64,000 nt of DNA from positions 1,860,001 through 1,924,000 of the forward strand of contig JAVHJL010000003.1 in the NCBI GenBank assembly GCA_036971715.1, given 5' to 3'. How positions within the stretch are numbered: the stretch's first letter is position 1; each line of letters starts with the position of its first letter. The stretch comes from Arthrobotrys musiformis. Its lineage: Eukaryota; Ascomycota; Orbiliomycetes; Orbiliales; Orbiliaceae. Shown here piece after piece: positions 23,211 to 33,701 of this stretch. A program made the translations under genes and the position numbers. The notes below the pieces were generated by a model. The model saw only the letters and a list, made by a program, of their open reading frames with translations, did no database searches and was not told where the DNA came from.

Positions 23211-24812
23211 TTTGAATGATATTGAAAATTTAAAATAAAAAGATATATGGGATTTGTAGATTGAAAAAAGGGAATGGTCGTGTAATACGGTATACGTTAA
23301 AAGACGTTAAAGTGTCGAAAAGAGGAACCTGCCCCGAAATTTTAAGAAATGAAATGAGTGGACCGGCCACGAAAAGGTTGAGATCGATAGATGAGGATTG
23401 TTGATTGCGGTAGTGATGATGTTTGGAAAAAAGACTGTCGAGGAGGGAGAACTATCGATCCCTTTTATAATAATTTCCCAGATCGTGGCTCTATATCAAA
23501 ATAGCTAGGCTATCTATCAGTGTGCATGTCTTAATACATGGAAATATGATCCGGCACACAGTATCTTGAGCCACAATCAAAGAAAACAGCTATGCATGAT
23601 GCATGAACGAACGAACGATTCAAGCTTTCCCAGGAATAGCCTCAAGCCTTGACTTGACTCGACCTCGCTTTGCGTTGCCTGACGTTGGAATTTTGGCAGG
23701 GATTTCTGGGGTCTCTCGCTTGTTTCCAAAGTTTTACCAGAAGCTCCAGATTCTGGCCAATACTCTTCGTCGATATTCTCCATCTCGGCGTCCCTTTACG
23801 CCATTGTGCATCCAATTTTCAGTGTTTTCCTTGAATTGCGTACGCAAGCACTTCTCGTGCTTAGCTTGTAACAGCAAAAATAGCAGCGCCTCCCTCGTTC
23901 CATAGTCGAACGCCTCCGACTTGATACGGGAAGGGCTGGGTGCCAACCCTGGTTATTCGGGAGCCAGGCCTGACTGAGAAGTCGCAGCCGGCCTCGGCAT
24001 GCCGAAACACGTAACCTGAGGCCCCCAGAGGCGAGCTATTGTCTGAGAATCAGTTAGAGCGTATCTACGGATCTCTCAATACAAGCAATCTTCCCCCCTA
24101 CTTTCCCAAGGGAAAGGTCTTGGAATTTAGGGCATCTAGAAGATGCCGATTACCCGGTTGTTCGAGAATTTTTTTTTTTTTTTTTATCAGTGAATCAGTA
24201 ATTCTCGAAAATCTGTTACAAGTGTAGCAGGCTGTGATCCGTTTCGACTTTCCCCTCCATCTTTTTTAAAGCCTTAAGCTTGTCCGAATCAAAATTAGTT
24301 TTGAAACTGGCAAAAAATCGAATTTTTGCCGTTGACTCGTCTGATCAGATTGACCAAAAGAAAAGGCAAATCGGACGGCAAACGGCTCACAAAAGCTTTG
24401 CCAAGTGATTTATTCTCTTTAAACCGGAAATTGTCGATCTAATATTATAATTTGATGCGAGATGCATGAAAAATTATGTCGTGAGATATATTCGAGCTGA
24501 ACGATCCATTACGCAAGCATCTGGGTCTATCCTATCCGTACCTAGACCATCGTCTGGCAAGTTCACGCCCTAGACTATGCGGAAATGAGAATTTTTCAAA
24601 ATTCGATACCCCGTTGATCTAAATTATCTAAATTTGAACTTCTGGCAGCTTCTTAGCATACCGAATGATCTAACCTTCAACTGCAGGAGGAGCAATATAA
24701 TTTCTATCGTGTGTGTGTGTACCCTAGTACCTGTATCATATGTGCTATGCTTTGTGGATGTACACTGATGAGTTCCAAGAAAAAATATAAATAAAAATAA
24801 AAATAAAAATAA
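23211..24812. other. promoter region and spacer
   Basis: The first few hundred bases upstream of 23210 are the presumed promoter of the secreted protein. The remainder is AT-rich with a poly-T run at about 24170-24185 and a GT microsatellite near 24711. No supportable gene was seen. Confidence 0.55.
24781..24811. repeat. AAAAT pentanucleotide microsatellite
   Basis: Imperfect run of AAAAT/AAATA units immediately before the stop codon of the next minus-strand gene, in its 3' flank. Confidence 0.7.
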
Positions 24813-26392
24813 TCACAATCGCCTTGATTTGACGACGATTACTTCCCCAGAGCTCTCTCCAAGATCAGCGGAAAGTCGCTTTCCGTGTTTGCTCTTCCCG
24901 CCAATGACTCTGCTCTCCACTATCTCTAATCCTGGTGATGAATCGGTGCTTCTTCCTCCCCTCCTGGTCTGTTTTGTGGGCGAGCCATTAACAGGCTCCT
25001 TCCCTTTGTCCTTATTTTGCGCGGGTGTTGGCACGACCCCGCCAGTCACGTATCTGTCCCAATTGTAATAGTTATCCACTTGAGCAGTTTTCCTCTGTGG
25101 CCGTTGCCTCCTTGGCGACGATATCCCATATTCAAGCTCCACAGATAGTTCCCGCAGCTGCTGCATAACAGGCTCGGACTCCCTCTCTGGGGTAGCAATA
25201 GGAGATTCTCTATAAGTCTCGTCTTCCTCTTCCTCCCGATTCGGAGGAACCGAATATTGGCTGAACATTTGATTATCAGCCAAACTCCGGTATTGAGCTC
25301 CCAGTCGGGATATACCCTCGCTTCTTGAATCTGCCGTATTGTGCTTCCGTGTTTTTTTGACTCTTGTCCCAAGCTGTAACGACCGTTTTAATGCCTCGAC
25401 TGAAGTATGTTCCGATTCAGATTCATCATCAACGGGAGTGTCGCTTTCAGTTGTGCTGCCGTCGTGCAGATGTTGAGGGGGTATTGTCGGGCTGATCGTC
25501 TGTGATACATGCCTTCGCTGTCGAGCCCTCGAAATAGGCAACGAGTCATCTTCCGTCTCGAGCTCCTCCTCTTCTTCTGCCGCTCCCATCCCCTCTCCTT
25601 CACTCTCGAAATCAGGCCCAACGGATACTGACAGCTCTACCCTCTGACCCAAAGTCGTTGAGCTCTCATCCAATCCAGGCTCTACACTTTGCTGCGAATC
25701 ATCTATATCCTCCATATTTACATCCCCAGCAGCATCGTCGTCTTCATCGACTATACTATCAGCAACCTCACCGCCCAACTCACGCTTCGCAGGACTAACA
25801 ACCCCACTCGCCCCAAACAACCCCAACTCCAGCAACCCCATCCTTTCCCGCCGTTTCATCTGAACGTAGTCTACGGCCATATTATGTAAAAACTCCTGCA
25901 TCCCGGCTAATTGCTTCTGCGTAGCCTCGTGTGCTTCCTGCCTGGCCTTCCTCTCCGCATCGTATGCCTTCGATAGCGAGTCACGGAATTCATCTAGTTG
26001 GTTGAATAGGTCGTATATTTGGGTGGAGAGGATGTCGTATGCGGAATTGGGGTTAGTGCTGGATGTAGTAGGGCGAGAAGGCGAGGCGGAAGACCCGATG
26101 TGGGGTAACTTTTTGGGGCTTTGGAAGGTATTATTGTTCTTTGTACCTGTGTTCACGGATATACCCATCAGATTGTTCTTCTTCCCCACGTGCCCGCTAG
26201 TTCCCACGTGTATGTGTGTATTCTCGGGGTATGGAGAATATGTGTTGACTTTGTGGTAATTCTGTTCTCCAACCCATCGGCACGGTACAGGCAACAAAAG
26301 GACTCACGGTTCACAGATGGCGGGGAAATTTGCAGGCTGTTTTGGAGACGCCGCTTTTTCGCGGATCGCGGGGTGGGGAGTTCTGGCGGCAT
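24813..26392 (-). CDS. uncharacterised coiled-coil protein, probably nuclear
   Basis: Two exons, 26392-26308 and 26248-24813, joined in phase through a GTGAGT donor, total 506 codons. Exon 1 gives a basic start (MPPELPTPRSAKKRRLQ) with a nuclear-localisation-like KKRR. I prefer this start over the in-exon Met at 26297, which lies in the intron and has no supporting sequence. A helical segment (SAYDILSTQIYDLFNQLDEF, then SLSKAYDAERKARQ and a QMKRRER end, about residues 100-165) is predicted coiled coil. The rest is acidic and Ser-rich, disordered, with phospho-site-like clusters. Near the C-terminus is a short ordered-looking motif, NYYNWDRYVTGGVVPTP, and the protein ends in basic VVKSRRL. No catalytic domain was seen. 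A chromatin, kinetochore or RNA-processing role would fit the composition, but I cannot identify the family. Confidence 0.75.
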
Positions 26393-26903
26393 TATTGCGT
26401 AGGGGTTTGTTCTTTAATTTTGTATTTGCGTAAACGGCTGTGGGAATTCGTGGTTTACACACCCGAATTCCTGGATATAAGGGTGTGTGCGTATGAACGC
26501 GGGTGTGAGGTGGTGGGTAGGCAGTGTGCATGCGATCAGGCAATCCGCTTCTCTTTTTATATTGGCTGCGAGATTTGATGCCTGCATAACATTGTGCAGA
26601 GTGGTAGGCATCATGGCTACAAACAATGCCTGGAATTTCTATTCACGTCCAGAGAACCCTGGATTATAAATAAAATGAGGACCATCCGCACGGTTAAATC
26701 TAGAAGATATAACTACTATGAAAGGCTCATTTGGTGGTTATATGGGATCGTTACATATATACAGTGATTTTGTGTAACCTTGCGAGGGGGGTTCTTTGGT
26801 AAGAAGAAGAAGCTTAAAGAAGGGGAGGAAGAAGGAATTAGTGGTATCTAGAAATAATTGCTTTGCCCACGGGCGCTTCTAATCGGCTTTGGTAAATTCG
26901 GGC
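26393..26903. other. short intergenic spacer
   Basis: Promoter of the coiled-coil gene on one side and the 3' flank of ETF-QO on the other. No supportable gene was seen. Confidence 0.5.
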
Positions 26904-28963
26904 TTATGTGAGAGTGTACTTGGGTCCTTCGCCGCCCTGGGGAGTCTGCCAATTGATATCCTGGGAAGGTGCTTTGATATCGCAAGTTTTGCAGTGGATG
27001 CAATTTTGAGAATTCTAGGTCTCATGTTAGAACCATTTATGGTAGTAAAGGTGGGAAGGGAATAAAAGGCTTACGATCTGGAATCGGACACCGATGTCTT
27101 TCGTCTCGTCCTCAATATACTCATATACACCAGCTGGACAGAACCTATTCTCCACCCCCTTGAACTTCGGCCATTCCTTTTCCGCATGCTTATCCCAATC
27201 CTTTACCTGCAAATGCACCGGCTGATCCTCTTCGTGATTTGTTCCAGTCCGGCTCACTGATGTTAGGATATCAAAGCTAATTTTTCCGTCTGGTTTAGGG
27301 TATTCGATCTTTTTACATTCAGCGGCGGGTTTGGTCGATGCCCAATCGGGTTTGGGGTGGTGAAGGGTCCATGGAACCTTGCCTCTGAACACAAATGCCT
27401 CGATGCCGGAGTACATTATCCCACCGTATAGGCCAAGCGGTGTGTGGAATGACGGCCGCATGTTTCTAACCTCTTTGAGTTCTTTGTATATCGAGGAGTT
27501 CTTTACTGCCTCTGGGTATGCGTAGAGCATCACAGCACCCTCCGAGTCGCTCGACTCTGTTAGAGCGGAGTAGGCAGCTTCAGCTGCGAGGACACCGGAT
27601 TTCATCGATGTGTGTGTTCCTTTGATCTTGGGAAGATTGAGGAAGCCAGCTGTGTCACCGATCAAAGCACCACCGGGGAAGATGAGTTCGGGTATAGACT
27701 GGATTTTCAGTTAGCATCTCATAGTCGATCAGGGCAGGGTTGTTGGCCTACCTGGAAACCACCTTCATTGAGTGCCCTCGCAGCGTACGAGATGCATGTG
27801 CCGCCCTCGAGCACATCCTTGAACAGCGGGTGATGCTTCATCCGCTGAAATTCTTGAAACGGTGAAAGATATGGATTCGGGTAATCAAGACCCACTACCA
27901 GCCCTATGCTGACCATGTTCTCCCCGAAATGATACATCCAGGCTCCACCGTATGTGTCCTTCGACAAAGGCCAGCCCATGCTGTGTACCACCTCTCCCTT
28001 CTTAAATTTCTCCGGCTGAATCTCCCATACTTCTTTCACGCCTAATCCATATGTCTGCGGCTCTGAATCTTTCCTCAGATTAAACTTTTTACACAGCTTC
28101 TTTGTTAAGCTCCCGTGGCAACCCTCGCCGAAGAGCGTTACTCTCGCATGGAACTCCATCCCTCGCTCGAATGAGTCTTTCGGCTTCCCATCCCTTCCAA
28201 TACCCAAATCATTGGTAGCAACACCCTTCACCGATCCATCTTCGTTATATAGAACCTCCGAAGCCGCGAATCCCGGGAAAACCTCGACACCCAACTCTTC
28301 CGCACGCTCAGCAAGCCATTTAACCAATTCATTCAAACTGACAATGTAATTCCCATGATTCCTCATCTGCGGCGGCTCTGGTATCGGAATCGCCATCGTT
28401 TTTGTCAGAAACCTCATCTTGTCCCCCGTACATTCTGTCGCCCAGGTAAATTTATTCGGATTGTCCTCGGACAGCCAGTCCGGGAAGAGTTCATTGAGCA
28501 CGTGCGGCTCAATGACAGCTCCAGAGACCGTATGTGCACCCATATCACCCGCCTTTTCGAGCAGCAGCACACGGAATTCTTCGTTTCCGGCCTCATTGGC
28601 TAATTGTTTGAGACGGATGGCGGCAGCGAGACCTGCAGGACCGCCACCGACAATGCAAACGTCGACGACATCGGATTCTCTAGGTTGCGAGAGGTACTCG
28701 GCGAGCTCTGGATCGATGTCTTCATCCTCCTGTTCAGGGAATTGCCGGCGGGTGGAAGTGGTGAAAAACCGAGGTTGCGGACATTGTGAAAATTTTGACG
28801 GGATGGTATGGCGAGAGTGAAGGGTCGAGTGTGTTGGTCGAGCGAGCAATGGTGATGTTGTGGAGGTTGTGGATCCGGAGAGGACTGTTACTCGAGAGGT
28901 CAGGGTGGAGCTTGGTGGGCGGATGTCCCTGCAGACAATGCGAACTGCCCGTTTCGAAGCCAT
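26904..28963 (-). CDS. electron transfer flavoprotein-ubiquinone oxidoreductase, mitochondrial
   Basis: Exons 28963-27752, 27698-27075 and 27014-26904, all junctions phase 0, 648 codons, close to the roughly 620-650 residues usual for the family. The enzyme passes electrons from electron transfer flavoprotein to ubiquinone in the inner mitochondrial membrane, linking fatty-acid and amino-acid dehydrogenases to the respiratory chain. The N-terminus is Arg/Ser/Thr-rich with [10 protein letters not shown], a typical matrix targeting sequence. The FAD dinucleotide fold starts at [20 protein letters not shown] (about residue 95), followed by the ubiquinone-binding core (for example [20 protein letters not shown], and the second FAD motif [22 protein letters not shown]). 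The 4Fe-4S ligands are the Cys in [10 protein letters not shown] and the three in [10 protein letters not shown], the latter encoded by the small last exon. Intron 1 carries a CTAAC branch site. Human ETFDH and yeast CIR2 are the known equivalents. Confidence 0.96.
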
Positions 28964-31941
28964 CGGTATTATATATTGTCAATTAAATTAAATCAGAGAG
29001 GCAATGGGAGTCAGCCGACTGTCAGAAGATATAGGGAAAAAACGGGGGGAGGAAAGAAGAGCATTAAGCTTAATTAAGTGCTCGATTGACTGTCCATTCC
29101 AGGCTCTCAGCGCTGGGCCATGTGAAGAATTAAGCTGGGAAAAAAAGAGACATGTGCGCCCAGGCTGTAGTAATATCTGGCCTGCGATTCGGCGAACAAC
29201 CGACCGGTAGCTTGGAGCAATGACATCGTTTCGGCCCACGCTTGACAGACATTAACCTTGGCTTCGGATCTCGTTGGTGGGGAACATTCAATGATCATTT
29301 GAATAATATTCTATCGTCCGATGCCAGACCGCCGATGCTATTCCGGCAGACAGGCGCAATTTGCGGCGACGATAAATTTTCTATTACCACAAATACGTGA
29401 GCGTCCCATTCTTTCCAGAACATCGTCGAAGCCAAATTCCACCGCCAATGAGAATTCGAACAGAATGAAGATTTTATGCCGTGAAATTCGCATTCCTGAG
29501 CCTTTGATAGCCGACGCCGGATTCGAAAATGCCACAGCTGCAACGCGTGTGACACTCATCCCATCTTAGTGCTGGGTAAATGTACCCAGATATGCACACT
29601 CGATTCGGTGACTCCGGCGGCCTCATCAGCTTGAAAGTTAAAATTAGTGTGGGTTTTCTATGTCATTATGTCAAAACATGGTCGTCGTGAGCTAGGTACA
29701 CGATTGTTTCGCCAGGTTCGATGGTTTGTAAATTTATCAATTACATGCATATGACGGGCTCACTTTATAGATATCATCATTTTTGGCACCATAGTTCTCT
29801 AGCCACCTAAGCCCATGCATCTTATAAAACATGTAGCCCCGTTATCCGTCAACCAGGATCGGTCTCCGAGGCCTGAACCACAGGGGCTACATATATATGA
29901 TACTCTTAGTATTTATGAAAAGTCCGAAGAGATCTCGGGAGGGACACGCCTAAGGTCCGGTGGGCATACTTGTAAATTACCCTGGTATTGGCCACAAGGT
30001 AATCTCTCAGGATAGGAAGACAGCGATGCAGAAATACGGCCATTGCTATTGTCGTAAGGATTTTGCGTAGACCTCAGAGCCTTGAGCATAAATAGGACCA
30101 GTTTCTAGACGCCTAGCCTTCTCAGGTTCCCTCCTGAGTCTGCAAACTCCCCTGAGTACACCATACATTTCATTACCCCCCTCATTCTCAAAGATAAAGA
30201 CGCCTTATCGGTCCAAACCCCGAAATAAATTTATAAATTTAACGTGGACATGATTGCCACCGACGTGGCATCTACAACCTCTTCGATTCAACAGACGCAC
30301 GAATGGATTTTTGACATGGCTAATGGAGGCGTCAAAACGCTCCCGAAGAACTAGATATCCGAACGCTCAATTCCAAGCTTCTGTGGTTATACATCCAACG
30401 TCGATAATAGAAAGCAGTATCCCAAGGATTCTATCCGAATTAACGACCGCAAGGCTACATCCCATATCCACAAACCAAGAGCTTACAATAGCATTGATTT
30501 AACCTAGAATAAATGGATTTGATACGACACACCGAGAACGTATAGAATCTAACCCGGGCCCGATATACACAAGCGGTACAAGACAAACTATAGATCTTAG
30601 GATATTTAGAGCCTCAGGAAGGCTGGCCACTGCTAACTAGCGCGCCGCTGATGATCGTACGAGAGTATCAATCCCGAGAGTCTAAGCTTTGGAAGAGATT
30701 CGAATACACATGCACCCGTGGAGTATATTAATAGGCTCCTCAAAATACTCAGCCGGCTGCGTGGTGGTTAAAAGGTCTAATACAATGAACATTACCAGCC
30801 TCGAATCCATTACAAACCAACAGATCCTCCACCATCAATTCGGCCCGCATGTAACCTCAAAACCCAAAGGCAAAAACAGTTGCATGCAGGAAGAACACAA
30901 TTCAGGAATCAAACCGCCTTGCTGGTATTCCTACGTCTGCTGTCGAGTATTCACTGGGTGCAATGCAATGCAATGCAAAAGTGCGGGGTTCGGCTAATTG
31001 GGAGCATCGTATGGCATGTAGGACGAATATTACTATATTCGAATGGGTATATTCACCAAGGCTTCGAAGCTACGGGATAGCATGGTGTGATACGGAAAGG
31101 CGCTGGAGCAAACCTATCGGATATCCTGACAGCGGCAGGGTATTATATTGGCTCAAAGGTTCTCAAGGAGTCGTCATAGTGGCTCGAGAACTGTGACGTT
31201 CGAGCGCACGCATGTACGTCTATGGGTTTAGAACAAGCGTGGACACTGTTTATATGAATTCCGGGCTTTATTTCGAAGCAGTAAGAATCGAAATCTATGT
31301 TACAAAAGGTAATTATTCGTACGACCTGACATGCAATGCCAAACGAAGCAACATATCAGTCCGGATATCAAATCACAAATACCAAGTCATGATCACAAAG
31401 CGGGTACGAGAAAATCACAAAGCCTTACTACAATAACCATGAGCAGCAAAAGTTCAGTAGAAAAAAAAAAGTTTTCAAATGTTTTTTTAATTCCATTTGT
31501 TCTTCGTTTTTATTCAGCGCGAACCACCCGATAAAATGAGGGCTTTGGGTCCACGAAATCAGTTTCCTCGCCCGTTCAGGTGAGTTGATGATGAAAAGCA
31601 CAAAAAGATAAAAAAGAAACAGCTTATTGTACACAAGTTTCCTCCATTGACTTTGTTGTGGTTTTTTTTTGTTCTCTGCATTCTGCGCTTTCGGAGTATG
31701 AAAAGCGATAAAGTCTTGAGGGTGGGGTATCATTTGTGGAGATAGGTGGGGTGGACGAAGGGGGTAGGCTACATCCAGATGCCGAAGGGCTTTGAGTGGG
31801 GTCAAGGTATAAGAAAGAGAAATACAGAGGAGAAAAGAGAAAAATGGAAAAATTACGGAATTTGCATTTCTTAGGATCAGTCTAAAGTGAAGTGTAGAAT
31901 GCCCGTCCTTTAAGAAAAACAACCACCCTCAGGTTAACCGG
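28964..31941. other. gene-free spacer of about 3 kb
   Basis: The part next to 28963 is the ETF-QO promoter. The rest has only short overlapping open frames in both senses with no recognisable domain. A short GCAAT array occurs near 30959-30976. No tRNA, terminal repeat or transposase was recognised. Confidence 0.55.

Positions 31942-31966
<25 letters not shown>
31942..31966. repeat. poly(A) run, 25 bp
   Basis: Uninterrupted A run followed by a purine-rich GAGGACGAGAGAG stretch, in the 3' flank of the TBP gene. One of five A/T runs of 23 bp or longer in this part of the window. No flanking duplication was recognised. Confidence 0.9.
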
Positions 31967-31972
<6 letters not shown>

Positions 31973-32384
31973 GAGAGAGAAAGATGAATGATTATAAGAG
32001 GGAGAAAGTTAGGTGTATCGGGAGAGAAGTGTATAAAACCCGGAAAAACAAGAACCACCCGAGATAGAAAAGGTGTAAATCAGAACGCCGTCAAGTGCGA
32101 ACGGAACAAGGAAAAAAAAGCAGATAACACCAGGAATGCATGGGTTGTACGGAGCGAACCGCACAGAAGGAAAAGTATGGCTCACGAACCAAGTTTCCAT
32201 TATCGGGCTCTGAATGTATTATTTTCAGTGCCTCTGTAGATGAAGCTTTTTCTTTGTGTGATGGGGGAGTGGGAGGGAAGGGTATGTGTCATGAATTCAT
32301 AATAAAAATACAACCGAGCCCAAAGGTTGGACACAGTGAATGACTGCGATGCTCCTCCACCGCAAGACCCATCGAGGTTGTCTT

Positions 32385-33386
32385 TTAGACCTTTCGGAAA
32401 TCTAACGTAGATATTAGAGATGGTTCAGAGTACGCGAAATGGAAGTATAAGGAACATACCCGACAACACAGGATAGATCATCTCGAAGGCCTGATAAATT
32501 TCTTCTCTGACCTTGGCACCTGTCAAGACGATCTTTCCGGAAACGAAGATGAGCAGGACAATCTTCGGCTTGATCATACGATAGATAAGACCAGGGAACA
32601 ATTCAGGTTCGTAAGAGCTGAAGTGGTGATGGCGACTAGCCAAACCCTCCAAGCGAATAGGGAACTTGATATCGCAGGACCCGACAATATTCTGAATCTT
32701 GAAGTCCGTGAACTTGGCGTTGAAGCCAAGTTTCTGGATGATCCGAGCGTATTTTCGCGAGGCGAGCTTGGAATCGTCCTCAGACTTGGCGCCAGTAACA
32801 ACCATCTTGCCGGAGGCAAAGATGAGGGCTGTGGTCTTAGGCTCGCGGATACGCATGATAACAGCGGCGAAACGCTAGTAATGGTAGAAGTGTAAGCATG
32901 AATTTGGAGCAAAAATAATTCATGCTGGGCTCACGAGGAGCCACTGAGAGTTATATGTACCTTTGGATTGTACTCAGCATTTCGAGCATGAAGAGCAATA
33001 GTCTTCAAGTCGAGACGACAGTCCAGATTGACCGTGGCAACGATATTTCTTCACGCGAGCAAAATAAATTTAAGCATATGGTCTTTCAAGACAACCACCA
33101 CCTCCCAGTCCACAACCCCTGGGCATGAGCAGGGTGGTACTTACTGCAAAGTCGGGACGATTCCACTGACACCGTTTGAGGGTGTGGCGGCTGGCGTCGC
33201 GGGAGTTTGAACGGTGTTTCCAGCAGCTGATGGATCCAAGTTTGAATCCGACCTTTGCATGGAACGTTCAGTCTCATTCGACGGCGGCGTGAGATCACCA
33301 GCACCGCCGGGGAAAGAGAGAGAAGAAGGACCGGTGAAGGCCTTGGCTTGCAGGGGGGTTGCGGGATGTGTAGTGAGGCTCTCCAT
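32385..33386 (-). CDS. TATA-binding protein (TBP)
   Basis: Coding exons 33386-33145, 33048-32961, 32874-32460 and 32401-32385, total 253 codons. TBP nucleates transcription initiation for all three nuclear RNA polymerases by bending promoter DNA. A variable N-terminus of about 80 residues ([13 protein letters not shown]..., Pro/Thr-rich) precedes the conserved saddle of two imperfect repeats: [20 protein letters not shown] with [20 protein letters not shown], and [20 protein letters not shown] with [20 protein letters not shown]. The four DNA-intercalating phenylalanines (in KRFAAV, LIFASG, ELFPG, LIFVSG) are all present. The last coding exon is only 17 nt and completes VLS-DFRKV. The start at 33386 is chosen because it directly follows a pyrimidine-rich leader without other ATGs; the longer frame upstream crosses a probable 5' UTR intron. 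Confidence 0.97.
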
Positions 33387-33455
33387 GCTGGGCAGTAGAG
33401 ACGTCAAAATACGAGATGGTTGGTGATGTGGAAGGAGGAAGGTTCCGTGAACGAG

Positions 33456-33701
33456 CTGTTGATGAAATATTAGCATTTGCGTGTCGCTGGCAACACAAAG
33501 AGGGAATCGGTTGTTGTGGTAGCAGGCAGGGCACCGCGCATTGTCGACCAAGCGACAACCACACGCTCAACACAAATGTGCTCCGACATGATTTCCATGT
33601 CAAGGAAGTGAAATCCAGCGGGAGTGAAAAGAAAGGAAACAGAAGGAACAAAGAGGGGTGGATAAGATGGAATGGATCTAGGAAAGGTGTGAGGTGCTTA
33701 C
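33456..33701 (-). promoter_or_regulatory. probable 5' UTR intron of TBP
   Basis: On the minus strand, CTAG|GTAAGC at 33701 and a TGCTAATATTTCATCAACAG acceptor at 33456 define a 246-bp intron with a good branch motif about 70 nt upstream of the TBP start codon. Removing it eliminates the spurious upstream frame beginning at 33551. Inferred from splice signals only. Confidence 0.5.

Noticed and set aside
22482..23219. 245-codon plus-strand frame
   Set aside because: Shadow of the GC-biased secreted Gly-Pro protein on the minus strand, which has a real signal peptide.
33387..33551. Longer TBP N-terminus starting at 33551
   Set aside because: Crosses a probable 5' UTR intron acceptor (33456) and includes non-TBP-like sequence; the Met at 33386 is the first after splicing.
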